Shown one piece after another: positions 9,286 through 19,752 of a DNA stretch of 64,000 nt. Origin of the DNA: Candidatus Humimonas hydrogenitrophica (lineage in GTDB: Bacteria > Gemmatimonadota > Gemmatimonadetes > Palauibacterales > Palauibacteraceae); the NCBI GenBank assembly GCA_947581615.1, contig CANPVD010000045.1, forward strand, positions 41,799 through 105,798. Reading direction: 5' to 3'. The notes beneath the pieces are model-generated. The model worked only from the letters and a program-made list of their open reading frames with translations. It was not told the origin of the DNA and searched no databases. Made by a program: the position numbers and the translations under genes. How positions within the stretch are numbered: the first letter of the stretch is position 1; each line of letters starts with the position of its first letter.

Positions 9286-10179
9286 ATGACTGGCGGTCTG
9301 ACCTCCCTCTTCCTCCTGCACGGCGAAGCTCCGGCGGCGTTCGTGTGGCCCTCGTGGGACACGCCTCCCAGCGTGGCGTTGGGAGTCCTGGTCTGGCTGG
9401 GCGGCTACCTGTACGTGACGGGACCACTGCGCCGGCGACTGGGGATCTCGCGGCCGGACGACCAGACGGCCCGCACGATCCGTTTCGTGCTCGGCCTGGT
9501 GGCCATGTTCGTGGCTCTCACGGGGCCGGTGCACGAGCTCAGCGACTTCTTCCTGTTCAGCGCCCACATGGTCCAGGTCATGTTGATGACCATGATCATG
9601 CCCCCCCTGCTGATCAGCGGCGTGCCGCGCTGGGTGGTGGAGAAGGCGCTCGAGTCGCCGCCCGTCGCGGCGGTCGCCCGCGTGCTCACCCGGCCCGGCG
9701 TCGCCGCGGCCCTCTTCCTGGTGACGCTCGCCGCGTGGCACGTGCCGGCGTTCTTCGATCACATCATCGCGTACCGGCCCATTCACGTGGCGGGCCACCT
9801 GGCCCTCATGACCACCGGCGTCATCGTGTGGTGGCCGGTGTTGAGCCCCTATGAAGAGCACCGGCTGTCGTACGGGATGCAGATGGTCTACCTGTTCCTG
9901 CTCGGCCTCGTGATGAAGCTCATCGGTGCGCTCATCACGCTCTCGACCGACGTCGTGTACAGGGTGTATCCGGCAGGGGTGCGGCCTTTCGGCCTCACGC
10001 CCATTCAGGACCAGAAGTGGGGCGGCCTCATCATGTGGGTGCTCATGGGCGTCACCGCCTGGGTGGTCATGAGCATCATCTTCTTCAAGTGGTACGCGGA
10101 GGAGAGCGGGCCGGACGTGGCGCCGGGCGGCCCCGCTCCGCTGCAGGCGGCCGGATCCCGAGAGGGAGCCTCGGCCTGA
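9286..10179 (+). CDS. ctaG: Cytochrome c oxidase assembly protein, caa3-type CtaG
   Basis: 297 residues with about seven membrane helices. Family landmarks: LALTGPVHELSDFFLFSAHM-type segment around residues 78-98 (split as ALTGPVHELS and FLFSAHMVQ), LLISGVPRW, then LAAWHVPAFFD with a conserved histidine, VAGHLALMTTGVIVWWPV and a C-terminal PIQDQKWGGLIMW loop. Members of PF09678 take part in copper delivery to, or assembly of, caa3 oxidases, and some in copper uptake. No oxidase subunits lie in the window, so this copy is detached from a cox operon. The neighbouring HMA protein supports a copper role. Confidence 0.9.
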   Translation: MTGGLTSLFLLHGEAPAAFVWPSWDTPPSVALGVLVWLGGYLYVTGPLRRRLGISRPDDQTARTIRFVLGLVAMFVALTGPVHELSDFFLFSAHMVQVMLMTMIMPPLLISGVPRWVVEKALESPPVAAVARVLTRPGVAAALFLVTLAAWHVPAFFDHIIAYRPIHVAGHLALMTTGVIVWWPVLSPYEEHRLSYGMQMVYLFLLGLVMKLIGALITLSTDVVYRVYPAGVRPFGLTPIQDQKWGGLIMWVLMGVTAWVVMSIIFFKWYAEESGPDVAPGGPAPLQAAGSREGASA

Positions 10180-10205
10180 GCGAGGCGCCTTCCGGCCGGT
10201 CTCCG

Positions 10206-10211
10206 AGGAGG
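10206..10211 (+). promoter_or_regulatory. Ribosome-binding site that decides the pncB start
   Basis: AGGAGG at 10206-10211 lies 27 bases after the ctaG stop. No in-frame ATG, GTG or TTG follows at normal distance; the in-frame codon at 10221, nine bases on, is ATC. The first in-frame ATG (10269) falls inside the conserved N-terminal motif. Confidence 0.6.
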
Positions 10212-10220
10212 GGTGCGGGT

Positions 10221-11558
10221 ATCGGGCCGCCGGACCCCGCCCTCCTCACGGACCAGTACGAGCTGACCATGGCTCGCGCCTACCGGCGCGAGGGCCTCGT
10301 GGACGAGGCCGTGTTCAGCCTCTTCGTCCGGGACCTGCCCCCCACCCGGAACTTCCTCGTGGCCTGCGGCCTCGAGGCGGTGCTGAGCTACCTGGAGGGC
10401 CTGCGCTTCGACCGATCGGCGCTGGACTACCTCTCCACGCTACCCGAGTTCGATGACGCGTTCCTCGAGTGGCTGTCGGGGCTACGGTTCGAGGGCTCGG
10501 TGCGGGCGGTGCCCGAGGGGACACCGGTGTTCGCCGGGGAGCCCCTGCTGGAGCTCCGTGCTTCCCTGCCCGTCGCGCAGCTCGTCGAGACGTACGTCAT
10601 GAACCAGGTGCACCTCCAGACGTTGCTCGCCTCCAAGGCCGTCCGCGTGGTGGCCGCGGCGGCGGGACGCCCCGTGGTGGACTTCGGGCTGCGGAGGATG
10701 CACGGCACGGACGCGGGGCTGAAGGCTGCCCGCGCCTTCTACGTCGCCGGGGTCCGGTCGACCAGCAACCTGGCCGCCGGCAGCGCCTACGGGATCCCGG
10801 TCAGCGGCACGATGGGCCACTCCTACATCCAGGCCCACGACAGCGAAGAGGAGGCCTTCCGCGCCTTTGCCTCGCTGTATCCGGGCACGACCCTGCTGGT
10901 CGACACCTACGACACGCTGGCGGGCGTGCGGACGGTGGCGCGACTGTCCGCTGAGTCGAGCGAGGAGTTCCGGGTCGGGGCGATCCGCCTGGACTCGGGC
11001 GACCTGGCCTCCCTGTCGCGGGGGAGCCGCTCGATCCTGGACGCTGCCGGGCTCGCGCACGTGAAAATCTTCGCTTCGGGCGGCCTGGACGAGGACCGGA
11101 TCGAGGAGCTCGTGGCGGCGGACGCGCCGATCGACGGCTTCGGAGTCGGAACGGGCATGGGCGTCTCGGCCGACGCCCCCGCGCTCGACATCGCCTACAA
11201 GCTGGTGTCCTACGGGGGCGAGGGGCGCATCAAGCTCTCGCCGGGAAAGGAGCTCCTCCCCGGTCCCAAGCAGGTGCGTCGCGTCGAAAAGGATGGGCGA
11301 GCGGTGCGAGACCGTCTCACCCGCGCCGACGAAGAGGGCGCCGGGCGGCCGCTTCTCGTGCCCGTCATGGAGAACGGCCGTCGTGTGGAGGCCGGGCGCG
11401 GAACGCTGGAGGAAGCGGCACAGCGCGCCGCCCGCGAGATCGACTTGCTCCCCGACCGGCTTCGGGCGCTGGCCCCCGTCGACCCCGACTATCCCGTGGA
11501 GATCAGTGAGCGCCTGCTGGCGGACCGGGCGCGGGTGGCCCGCCGGGCGCGGGCCTGA
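10221..11558 (+). CDS. pncB: Nicotinate phosphoribosyltransferase
   Basis: About 445 residues. The enzyme makes nicotinate mononucleotide from nicotinate and PRPP, with ATP, in NAD salvage. Landmarks: the N-terminal LLTDQYELTMARAY, DFGLRRMHGTDAGLKAAR, TSNLAAGSAYGIPVSGTMGHS with the active-site histidine, and RLDSGDLASLSR for PRPP. The start is problematic. The conserved LLTDQYELTM lies upstream of the first in-frame ATG (10269), and no ATG, GTG or TTG precedes it after ctaG. Candidates are ATC at 10221, served by AGGAGG, or CTG at 10176 overlapping the ctaG stop; I give the former. The stop codon sits in the loop of a hairpin (11543-11573). Confidence 0.9.
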   Translation: MGPPDPALLTDQYELTMARAYRREGLVDEAVFSLFVRDLPPTRNFLVACGLEAVLSYLEGLRFDRSALDYLSTLPEFDDAFLEWLSGLRFEGSVRAVPEGTPVFAGEPLLELRASLPVAQLVETYVMNQVHLQTLLASKAVRVVAAAAGRPVVDFGLRRMHGTDAGLKAARAFYVAGVRSTSNLAAGSAYGIPVSGTMGHSYIQAHDSEEEAFRAFASLYPGTTLLVDTYDTLAGVRTVARLSAESSEEFRVGAIRLDSGDLASLSRGSRSILDAAGLAHVKIFASGGLDEDRIEELVAADAPIDGFGVGTGMGVSADAPALDIAYKLVSYGGEGRIKLSPGKELLPGPKQVRRVEKDGRAVRDRLTRADEEGAGRPLLVPVMENGRRVEAGRGTLEEAAQRAAREIDLLPDRLRALAPVDPDYPVEISERLLADRARVARRARA

Positions 11559-11573
11559 GAGGCCCGCGCCCGG
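11543..11573. terminator. Strong hairpin enclosing the pncB stop codon
   Basis: Arms CCGGGCGCGGGCC (11543-11555) and GGCCCGCGCCCGG (11561-11573) pair over 13 bases with a 5-base loop TGAGA that contains the pncB stop. It lies between convergent genes, so it may end transcription from both sides. No U-tract follows. Confidence 0.6.
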
Positions 11574-11609
11574 ACGTTCCGCACGCCGCGCCGCCGTCAC
11601 CGCTTCGCG

Positions 11610-12008
11610 CTAGAAGACCGACACGTTCGACAGGCCCAGCGCCGAGCCGATCTGGAACTGGACCGTATCCCCCGAGGTCACCGTGATCGGATCGGACAGG
11701 TAGGCGTTGAACGCCGCGAGCGGGTCGGCCAGCAGCCGGAGCTGAGGCGATGAGGCCACGATCCCGGCCGGGATCGTGAGGGTCGCGTTGCTCAGTCCCG
11801 TGACGTGTCCGAGGCGCCACACCTGCCCCCCTCCCATCACGTAGACGTCCATATCGTTCGTGTTGTCGTTCTGCACGTTCACCTGCACGCCCTGCCGGGC
11901 GGTCGGGGTCGCATCCGACTGCACCTGGACGTTGCGCCCCGTGGCGCACGCCCCCAGTCCGAGGGTCGCCGCCACGAGCAGTACCGGTAAGCCATGCACC
12001 ATCTTCAT
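11610..12008 (-). CDS. Small lipoprotein of unknown function
   Basis: 132 residues from the ATG at 12008, which has GAGGAG ten bases upstream; the frame extends further but is not protein-like. The N-terminus is a lipoprotein signal: KM, a hydrophobic stretch, then the lipobox LGAC at residues 19-22 (TLGLGAC). The mature part is rich in Asn, Val and Thr with QVNVQNDNTNDMDVYVMGG, suggesting an exported beta-sandwich. I do not recognise a characterised family. It converges on pncB and is followed by nhaA further upstream on the same strand, 124 bases apart, so it may have its own promoter. Confidence 0.8.
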   Translation of the reverse strand: MKMVHGLPVLLVAATLGLGACATGRNVQVQSDATPTARQGVQVNVQNDNTNDMDVYVMGGGQVWRLGHVTGLSNATLTIPAGIVASSPQLRLLADPLAAFNAYLSDPITVTSGDTVQFQIGSALGLSNVSVF

Positions 12009-12132
12009 GAGAGTCTCCTCGCTCGCGAGGAGGGAGCCGTCGGATCCGGCGGATCGACCTCGCGTCCGCCCCCGTGAAGTGCAAGAAGCTCGCCCGCGAG
12101 GGGGTCGGATTCGGGCCGGCGATGGGCCGCCG

Positions 12133-13398
12133 CTACAGGGGGTCGGATCCGGCCTCGTCTCCGTCGGAGGCACCGTGCCGTCCGGCGGTCGCCAGGCGGA
12201 GGATTCCGAAGCCGAGGATCGCGGAGAGCGCGGATCCGAACAGGATGCCGATGCGGGCCAGGTCCAGGGCGCCGCCCTCGGCGAACGCGAGAGCGGCGAT
12301 GAAGATCGACATGGTGAAGCCGACGCCCCCCAGGCACGCGGCGCCCACCAGCTCGCTCCACCGGGCGCCGTCCGGAAGGTGGGCGAGGCCCGAGGCCCGG
12401 GCCAGCCACGACGCGCCCACGATGCCCGCGGGCTTGCCGACCACCAGCCCCACCACGACCCCGAGCGTGAGAGGGCTGGTCGCCGCGCCGGCCAGGGCCG
12501 AGGCTCGAATGGCCACGCCCGCGTTGACGAGCGCGAACAGCGGAAGCACCAGGTAGGTCGTCCACGGCAGGAGTCGGTGCTCGAGTCGCGACAGCGGGCT
12601 CTCCGCGAACTCTCCCGCCCCCGGGCCCCGGGCCCCGGCGGCCGCCGCCCGTGGCCGGGCCGGGACCATGGCGGCGGCCGCCACCCCCGCCACGGTGGCG
12701 TGCACGCCCGAGGCGAGGACCGCGGCCCACAGCGCCACGGCGGGGAGGACGAACCAGGCGGGCCGGCGGGCGCCTGCCAGATTCAGGCCGGCCATCACCA
12801 CCAGGATGCCGGCGGCCGCCAGGAGGGGGCCCATCGAGATCCGCGGCGTGTAGAAGAGGGCGATGACGGCCACGGCGATCAGGTCGTCCGCGATGGCGAG
12901 CGCCACGAGGAAGGACTTGAGCCACTCCGGCGCCCGGGAGCGCAGGAGGGTGAGGATGCCGACGGCGAACGCGATGTCGGTGGCCATCGGTACGCCCCAG
13001 CCGGCCGAGTGGGGTCCGTCCTGGTTGAGGGCCAGGTAGAGGAGGGCCGGCACGACGGCGCCCCCGAGCGCCGCGGCCACCGGGAGCGTCGCGCTGCGCA
13101 GGGAGGAGAGCTCGCCGACCAGAACCTCGCGCTTGATCTCGAGTCCGACGACGAAGAAGAACACGGCCATGAGGCCGTCGTTGATCCAGGCCTCCACGGA
13201 GAGGGCGAGCGTCTCGCCGCCCACGTGGAGCCCCAGGTGCATCTCCCGGAGGTGATGGTAGAGACCGCCGAGGGGGCTGTTGGCCCACAGGAGCGCCATC
13301 GCGGTCGCCACCAGGAGGACGACGCCTCCCGAGGCCTCGGTACGGAGGAAGGTGTCGAGCGCGCGGGAGATCCGCGTGGCGAAGGCGTCCGGAAGCAC
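12133..13398 (-). CDS. nhaA: Na+/H+ antiporter NhaA
   Basis: 421 residues with about eleven or twelve membrane helices. Diagnostic segments: WINDGLMAVFFFVVGLEIKRE near residues 71-91 (read as DGLMAVFFFVVGLEIK), MATDIAFAVGIL with Asp141, and ALAIADDLIAV with the paired aspartates 171/172 that bind Na+ and H+ in E. coli NhaA. The late GVGFTMSIFIAALAF segment is also typical. It exchanges cytoplasmic sodium for protons across the inner membrane. A Gly/Ala/Pro-rich loop (about residues 245-262) is longer than usual. It is divergent from msrA. Confidence 0.95.
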   Translation of the reverse strand: MLPDAFATRISRALDTFLRTEASGGVVLLVATAMALLWANSPLGGLYHHLREMHLGLHVGGETLALSVEAWINDGLMAVFFFVVGLEIKREVLVGELSSLRSATLPVAAALGGAVVPALLYLALNQDGPHSAGWGVPMATDIAFAVGILTLLRSRAPEWLKSFLVALAIADDLIAVAVIALFYTPRISMGPLLAAAGILVVMAGLNLAGARRPAWFVLPAVALWAAVLASGVHATVAGVAAAAMVPARPRAAAAGARGPGAGEFAESPLSRLEHRLLPWTTYLVLPLFALVNAGVAIRASALAGAATSPLTLGVVVGLVVGKPAGIVGASWLARASGLAHLPDGARWSELVGAACLGGVGFTMSIFIAALAFAEGGALDLARIGILFGSALSAILGFGILRLATAGRHGASDGDEAGSDPL

Positions 13399-13540
13399 GG
13401 AGCGAAAGGACGGGGGGCCGGGCGGTTCGGCGTTCGGGCGAGACAGGAGCGGACCTCCCGGAACGGTGTGAGCGGGCCGAGCGCTGTCGGGAAGGACACG
13501 GTATCCGAACGGGAGCCAGGGAGCCAGAGAGGGGCCGAGG

Positions 13541-14121
<581 letters not shown>

Positions 14122-14125
<4 letters not shown>

Positions 14126-15342
14126 AGGGCGGCCTCCAGGGCACGGACCGACTCCTCCATCGCGGTCAGCGCGTCGCGCAGCTGACCGTCGGACAGGTAG
14201 GGCGCCGGCCCGAGGCGGAGGCGGTCCGCTCGCTGGTCGGTCCGCACGCCTCGCTCGCGCAGGAGATGCACCAGCTCCGCCGCCCGTGGGCTCGCGAGCG
14301 TCAGAAAGCCTCCGACTCGCTCCAGGGGCACGTCGCGGTCGCGGTCGACCAGGTCGGGAGCGACGTCCAGGGCGTCGAACCCACGGGCCAGGAGCTCGAC
14401 CTGGTGCCGGCTGACCTCGCGCAGCAGGGACGGCGTGAGGCCGCGCTCCTCGAAGTAGGCGAACACCTCGGCGGCGCGGTAGTGGCTGGTGGGATCGTAG
14501 GTGCTGCCGGCGAAGCGCCCGGGACCCTTGGGATAGGTCACCCGATCGCCGCCGCCGGCTCCGCTCAGCGCCCCGAACTCCGCGAACCAGCCCGTGACGA
14601 CGGGACGGAGTCGGCAGTCCTCCGGAAACCGCAGGAAGGCGTTCCCCTCGCCCAGCTGGCAGTACTTGTAGCCGCCTCCGACCACGTAGGCGTCCTCCAG
14701 CCCCTCGAGCGAGAAGGGGACGGCGTCCAGGGCGTGGTAGGCGTCGACCAGGAAGAGCGCCCCGCGCTCGCGGCAAGCCCGGGCGGCCTCACCCAGCCCG
14801 CCGGCGATGTGGGCCGTCTTGAAGAACACGGCCGACACGAAGGCCGCGGCCGTCCGGTCGTCCACCGCCTCGGCCACCCGCAGGCCCGCGGAGGCCGCGG
14901 GGTGCGACGCGACCCGCACCACTTCCATGCCCTCCTCCTCGAGGCGGGACAGCTGGCGCCGCAGGGTGTGGAACTCGCCGTCCGTGGTCACGAGCCGCCG
15001 GCGCTCCCCCAGGGGAAGAGCCGAGAGGAAGCGGACCACGAGGTCGTGAGTGCTGGCGCCGAGCGCGATCTCCCGGCTCTTGGCGCCCGCCACGAGCCGC
15101 GCGAAGCCGTCCCGAACGCGGTCGGCACGCTCGTACGCGCGCTCCCACTTCTCGTCCAGGAACGCTGCCGCGTCCAGCCAGGCCCGCTCCTGCCCCTCGA
15201 AGCCGCGGTCGGGCCAGGCCTGGTGGGAATGGCCGGTGAGGAGGAGCCGCTCGGCGACCCGGAAGCGGCCGTAGTCCGGCGCCAGGGCGTTGGCGTCGGC
15301 GTACAGCTCCTCGGGCGTCACCGCGGACTGCACCCGTTTCAC
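14122..15342 (-). CDS. kynU: Kynureninase
   Basis: 406 residues, near the usual 410-420. A PLP enzyme of the class V aminotransferase fold that would split kynurenine into anthranilate and alanine. Visible: TGHSHQAWP near residue 37 in place of the usual GNSLG loop, HTLRRQL near 125, LVDAYHALDAVPF with Asp200 for the pyridine nitrogen, and VGGGYKYCQLGEG with Lys226 as the Schiff-base lysine. The GTG start at 15342 overlaps the stop of the dioxygenase (GTGA), so the two are translationally coupled. Last gene of the eight-gene operon. The N-terminal motif is divergent, so biochemical proof of kynurenine specificity is lacking; context is strong. Confidence 0.85.
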
Positions 15343-16211
15343 AGGCGGGTCCGGATCTCCCACAGATCGGGGAACACCGGGTGAGACAGCGTCGTCCTCA
15401 GGTAGCCGGCGCCCTCGGTGCCCCCCGTGCCCTGCTTCGCCCCGATCGTGCGCTCCACCATCTTCACGTGCCGATAGCGCCATTCCTGCAGGCCCTCGTC
15501 CAGGTCCACGAGCCGCTCGCACAGCTGGGCGAGCGTGGGAGACTCGGCGTACACGTGGACCAGCACGTCCTGTACGTCGCCGGAGGCTTCCACCGGCCGG
15601 GTCACGTCCCGCTCCAGCGCGGATCTCGGAACGAGGAACCCGGAGCGGTCCACGTGTTCGAGGAAGGCATCCCACAGGGTGGGTCGCTGCAGGCGCTGCG
15701 CGAGGCGAGCGCGTGGCTCGCTGCCCTCCGGGTAGCGCTCCAGGATGCCGGGGCGCTTGATGCCGAGCGCGAACTCGAGCTCCCGGAACTGGAAGGACTC
15801 GAGGCCGCTCGCCGCCTGGAGGCGGTTCCGGAAGGTGAGGAACTCCCGGGGCGTCATCGTCTCCAGGATGTCGATCTGCGCGACCATGACCTTGAGCACC
15901 GTGAGGATGCGCCTCATGGTGTGCAGCGCGGTCGGCAGGTCATCCCGGCCCAGGAGCTGCTCCACGTAGTCCAGCTCGTGCAGCAGCTCCTTGAACCAGA
16001 GCTCGTACACCTGGTGGATGATGATGAAGAGCATCTCGTCGTGCTCCCCCGCTCGCCGCTGCTGCAGGGAGAGCAGCTCGTCCAGGTGCAGGTAGCCGGC
16101 GTAGGTGAGGTAGCGCGAGTCCTCGGGCGGCGCGGACCTCTCGGCTCCGCTTCGGCCCCTCCCTCCGGCGGTGTCGGCCCGGTCGCTTCGGTCCACGTCT
16201 AGTAGCCCCAT
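15339..16211 (-). CDS. kynA: Tryptophan 2,3-dioxygenase
   Basis: 290 residues. Heme enzyme oxidising L-tryptophan to N-formylkynurenine. Landmarks (numbering from the ATG): [15 protein letters not shown] with distal-side His66, [17 protein letters not shown] with Arg143, [14 protein letters not shown] with proximal heme ligand His248, and [11 protein letters not shown] at 261-271; the end VFPDLW is also typical. The ATG at 16211 overlaps the upstream gene by 13 bases; a GTG at 16196, 3 bases after that stop, is an alternative and would remove five residues. It sits between the aminobenzoyl-CoA monooxygenase/reductase and kynureninase. Confidence 0.95.
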   Translation of the reverse strand: MGLLDVDRSDRADTAGGRGRSGAERSAPPEDSRYLTYAGYLHLDELLSLQQRRAGEHDEMLFIIIHQVYELWFKELLHELDYVEQLLGRDDLPTALHTMRRILTVLKVMVAQIDILETMTPREFLTFRNRLQAASGLESFQFRELEFALGIKRPGILERYPEGSEPRARLAQRLQRPTLWDAFLEHVDRSGFLVPRSALERDVTRPVEASGDVQDVLVHVYAESPTLAQLCERLVDLDEGLQEWRYRHVKMVERTIGAKQGTGGTEGAGYLRTTLSHPVFPDLWEIRTRL

Positions 16212-18478
16212 TCGAAGCGGGGAGTGTAGTCGTCCAGCGTCGAGTATGGCTTCGGCCACGGGAGGTCGTACCCGAGGGCGTACGCGGCGTGGCGCGTCCA
16301 GTAGGGCTCCCACAGGTGGGCCCGTGCGAGACAGCAGAGGTCCGCTCGGCCCGCCGCCAGGATCGTGTTCACGTCCATGAACGAAGAGATGTTGCCGACC
16401 GCCATGGTCGGGATGTCGACCTCGTGCCGGATCCGGTCGGCGAAGGGCGTCTGGAACTGGCGTCCGTAGCGGGGCTGCTGCCACGGGACCGTCTGTCCGG
16501 CCGACACGTCCACGATGTCGCCGCCCGCTTCCACGACGCTGCGCGCCACCTGGACTGCGTCGTCGGCCGTCATGCCCCCCGGGGCCCAGTCGACCGCCGA
16601 GATGCGCACGGAGATGGGCCGCTCCTCCGGCCACACGGCGCGCACGGCGCGGAGGACCTCGAGGGGATATCGCAGCCGGTTGGCCAGCGGTCCGCCGTAC
16701 TCGTCCTCCCGCGCGTTGGTGAGGGGGGAGATGAAGCTGGCCAGGAGGTAGCCATGGGCGAAGTGGATCTCGAGGAGGTCGAAGCCGGCGTCCACGGCCA
16801 TCTCGGCCGCCCGCCCGTACTCGTCCAGCACGCGGTCCATGTCCGACCGGTCCATGGGTCGGGGCACCGGGTTCTCGGGGGTCCAGGGCAGGGGGGAGGG
16901 GGCGAGGACGTCCCAGCCGCCCTCCTCGAGCGGCTCGACGTCCCCCTCCCAGGAGAGCCGGGTCGATCCCTTCCGGCCCGCGTGACCGAGTTGGAGGCCG
17001 ATCTTCGCCCGGCTGTTCTCGTGCACGAAGTCGACGATCCGCTTCCAGGCCGGTAGGTGCTCTGGCCGGTACATGCCCGTGCAGCCGGGCGAGATCCGCC
17101 CCTCGGCGCTCACGCTCGTCATCTCGCTCATGACGAGGCCGGCGCCCCCCACGGCCCGGCTTCCCAGGTGCACCAGGTGCCAGTCGTCGGGCGTCCCGTC
17201 CGCCGCCGAGTACTGGCACATGGCCGAGACGACCACCCGGTTCTCGAGCAGGAGGCCGCGCAGGCGGAAGGGAGTGAACATGGGCGGCGGGGGAGGAGCG
17301 GTCGGGACCGTGACGTCCGCCTGCCTGCCGGCGCGGCCGGCGAACCAGCGGTCCACGTCGGCCGTGAAGTCCGGGTCCCGGATCCGAAGGTCCTGGTGCG
17401 TGATCCTCAGGCTGCGCGTGAGGAGGCTGAAGGCGAACTGGAGGGGCTCGTCGTCCATGTAGCGCTCGGTGCCCTCGAACCACTCCAGGCTGGCGTGGGC
17501 GGCGCGCTGGAGGCTCTCGACCTCCGGTCTCCGCGCCTCCTCGTAGGCGGCGAGCGCGCGGCAGGTCTCGCCCTCGTGCGCCCCGAGGGCATCGCGGAGC
17601 GCGATCGCGTCCAGCATGGCCATGCGCGTTCCCGAGCCGACCGAGAAGTGCGCGGTGTGAGCGGCGTCTCCGATGAGGACCGTGTTGCCGTGCCACCAGC
17701 GCCCCGTGCGGAGCGTGGGGAATCGCCGCCAGATGGACCGGTTCCGGATGAGAGGGTGCCCCTCCAGCTCCTCCTCGAACAGGTCGGCGCAGAAGGCCGC
17801 GGCAGCCTCCTCGTCTGCCTCGGGGAGGCCGGTGGCCGCCCACGTCTCCTCGCGCGCTTCCACGATGAACGTCGAGCGGGCCTCGCCGTCCCGCGTGGGC
17901 TCGTATTGGTAGGCGTGCACCCGCCACAGCCCGTGCTCGTCCTCCCGGAAATAGAAGGTGAAAGCGGGGAAAGGGCGGGTGGTGCCCAGCCACACGAAGC
18001 GGTTGGGCCGCAGTTCGATCTGCGGCTCGTAGCGCTCGGGGTGGAGCCCCCGAACCGTGCTGTTCACTCCGTCGGCGGCCACCGCGAGGTCGGCGTCGGC
18101 CCAGAGCCCCGGGTCGGTGACGTCGACGCCGTGGCGCAGGTCGACGCCCAGCTCCCGGGCGCGCGTCGAGAGGATCTCGAGCAGGGTGGAGCGCGCCAGG
18201 CCGCTGAACCCGTGTCCGGTCGAGCGCAGCAACTCGCTCCGGTAGTGGATGTCGATGTCATCCCAGTGGTGGAAGTGGCGCGTGATCTCCGCGTAACTGG
18301 GCGGGTCGGCGGCCGCGATCTCCTCCAGGGTGGCGTCCGAGAACACGACCCCGAAGCCGTAGGTCGCCCCGGGTGGGTTCCGCTCCAGGACCGTGACCTC
18401 GTGCGGCTCGTCCCGGAGCCGCATGAGGATGGAGAAGAACAGGCCGGCGGGGCCGCCCCCCACGCACACGATCCTCAC
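16199..18478 (-). CDS. Two-domain 2-aminobenzoyl-CoA monooxygenase/reductase (salicylyl-CoA 5-hydroxylase-like)
   Basis: 759 residues; the GTG start overlaps the acyl-CoA dehydrogenase stop. Residues 1-385 form a flavoprotein hydroxylase: VCVGGGPAG at 5-13, DGVNSTVRG at 136-144, and the FAD motif [14 protein letters not shown] at 270-283. A proline-rich linker (393-399) leads to an Old Yellow Enzyme domain: VSAMCQYSA at 417, [10 protein letters not shown] at 496, HFAHGYLL at 572, and NAREDEYGG at 588. This fusion is the hallmark of the enzyme that hydroxylates and then reduces anthraniloyl-CoA in aerobic CoA-dependent anthranilate breakdown. Salicylyl-CoA hydroxylases share the N-domain, but the flanking tryptophan genes favour the aminobenzoyl substrate. 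Confidence 0.9.
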   Translation of the reverse strand: MRIVCVGGGPAGLFFSILMRLRDEPHEVTVLERNPPGATYGFGVVFSDATLEEIAAADPPSYAEITRHFHHWDDIDIHYRSELLRSTGHGFSGLARSTLLEILSTRARELGVDLRHGVDVTDPGLWADADLAVAADGVNSTVRGLHPERYEPQIELRPNRFVWLGTTRPFPAFTFYFREDEHGLWRVHAYQYEPTRDGEARSTFIVEAREETWAATGLPEADEEAAAAFCADLFEEELEGHPLIRNRSIWRRFPTLRTGRWWHGNTVLIGDAAHTAHFSVGSGTRMAMLDAIALRDALGAHEGETCRALAAYEEARRPEVESLQRAAHASLEWFEGTERYMDDEPLQFAFSLLTRSLRITHQDLRIRDPDFTADVDRWFAGRAGRQADVTVPTAPPPPPMFTPFRLRGLLLENRVVVSAMCQYSAADGTPDDWHLVHLGSRAVGGAGLVMSEMTSVSAEGRISPGCTGMYRPEHLPAWKRIVDFVHENSRAKIGLQLGHAGRKGSTRLSWEGDVEPLEEGGWDVLAPSPLPWTPENPVPRPMDRSDMDRVLDEYGRAAEMAVDAGFDLLEIHFAHGYLLASFISPLTNAREDEYGGPLANRLRYPLEVLRAVRAVWPEERPISVRISAVDWAPGGMTADDAVQVARSVVEAGGDIVDVSAGQTVPWQQPRYGRQFQTPFADRIRHEVDIPTMAVGNISSFMDVNTILAAGRADLCCLARAHLWEPYWTRHAAYALGYDLPWPKPYSTLDDYTPRFEWGY

Positions 18479-19752
18479 GCCGGCATCCCCCCACCCGGGG
18501 ACGCGTCGCCGGGGCGTGCCGCCTCGCCTCCCGGGGCGACGGACGCGCCCGCCCCGGCGGCGCGCGCGGCCTCGACCAGGTGGCCGGCGATGATGAGCCG
18601 TTGGATCTCGGTCGTGCCCTCGTAGATCCGCAGGGCCCGCACCGACCGGTACAGGCGGTCCACCGGGTGCGCGGCCAGAACGCCGCGGCCGCCCAGGATC
18701 TGGACGGCGTCGTCCACGATCCGCTGCGCCGCCTCGGTGGCGTGCGCCTTGGCCATGGCGGACTCGACCGGGGTGCGCTCGGCGCCCCCGTCCCGCTCCC
18801 AGGCGGCCCTGTAGGTGAGGAGGCGGGCGGCCGTGAGGTCGGTGGCCATTCGGGCCAGCTTGTCCTGGACCAGCTGGAACTCGGCCAGGGGTCGTCCGAA
18901 CTGGTGGCGCGACACGGCGTGGGCGAGGGCCTCCCGGAGCGCCCGTGCGGCCATGCCGCACGCCGCGGCCGCCACCGTGGGGCGCAGCCGGTCGAGCGTG
19001 GCCATCCCGAGCCCGAATCCGCGTCCCTCCTCCCCGATCCGGGCCGAGGCCGGCACCCGGCACCCCTCGAAGGCGACCTCACCGAGCGGGTGGGGCGAGG
19101 ACAGGACCTGCGCGCCCAGGAACGAGAGGCCCCGGGTCTCCGCCGGAACGGCGAAGGCCGACAGGCCCCGCCGGCCGGCCTCCGGGTCGGTCACCGCGAA
19201 CACCACGTAGAAGTCGGCGATGCCCGCGTTGGAGATGAACGCCTTGCGGCCGTCGAGCACGTAGGCCTCTCCCTCCCGGACCGCCCGCGTGGCCATGGCC
19301 GCCACGTCGGAGCCGGCTCCCGGCTCGGTCATGGCGAAGGCGCCCAGGGCCCGGCCCCGGACCGCCGGCCCCAGCCAGCGCTCGCGTGCCGGGCCCCGGC
19401 CGGCCAGGATGAGGGGCGTCGCGGCCAGGGCCTGCAGCGCGAACACCGCGTCCGCCAGCGGGGAGGCCGCCGCCAGCGCCTCGCGTACCAGGCAGCAGGC
19501 GCGGAAGTCCTGTGCGGCGATGGGCCCGAGCCACCCCTCCTCCCCGAGGAGCTGGACCAGGGCGCGGGCCTCGTGGCGGGCGGCCGGGTCGTCGGCCGGC
19601 TCGGGCCGCTCCGCGACGACCTCCGCGCCGAACGCCGCTGCGCGGCGCGCCAGCTCCAGGTGGCGTTCCTCCAGGAAGGCGCGGACCGGCCCGGGGTCGG
19701 GGCCGTAGCCCCGCTCGCTCCGTCGCGGTCCGGCGGGCGAAGCGTCCGTCAT
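18475..19752 (-). CDS. Acyl-CoA dehydrogenase
   Basis: 425 residues; ATG overlaps the crotonase stop (ATGA). FAD-dependent dehydrogenase fold: [14 protein letters not shown] at 140-153, [16 protein letters not shown] at 168-182, [15 protein letters not shown] at 282-296, and [16 protein letters not shown] at 375-390 with the catalytic base Glu378. The extended Ala/Gly-rich tail after residue 395 is unusual. In this operon it most likely oxidises or reduces a ring-derived or ring-opened CoA thioester after the monooxygenase/reductase step. Specificity cannot be read from the sequence. Confidence 0.92.
   Translation of the reverse strand: MTDASPAGPRRSERGYGPDPGPVRAFLEERHLELARRAAAFGAEVVAERPEPADDPAARHEARALVQLLGEEGWLGPIAAQDFRACCLVREALAAASPLADAVFALQALAATPLILAGRGPARERWLGPAVRGRALGAFAMTEPGAGSDVAAMATRAVREGEAYVLDGRKAFISNAGIADFYVVFAVTDPEAGRRGLSAFAVPAETRGLSFLGAQVLSSPHPLGEVAFEGCRVPASARIGEEGRGFGLGMATLDRLRPTVAAAACGMAARALREALAHAVSRHQFGRPLAEFQLVQDKLARMATDLTAARLLTYRAAWERDGGAERTPVESAMAKAHATEAAQRIVDDAVQILGGRGVLAAHPVDRLYRSVRALRIYEGTTEIQRLIIAGHLVEAARAAGAGASVAPGGEAARPGDASPGGGMPA

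Noticed and set aside
6312..9362. 1016-codon open frame on the minus strand across glpK and the phosphatidyltransferase
   Set aside because: Composition is Arg/Gly/His/Pro-rich with no motif; it mirrors the third-position GC bias of the plus-strand genes, whose family motifs are all intact.
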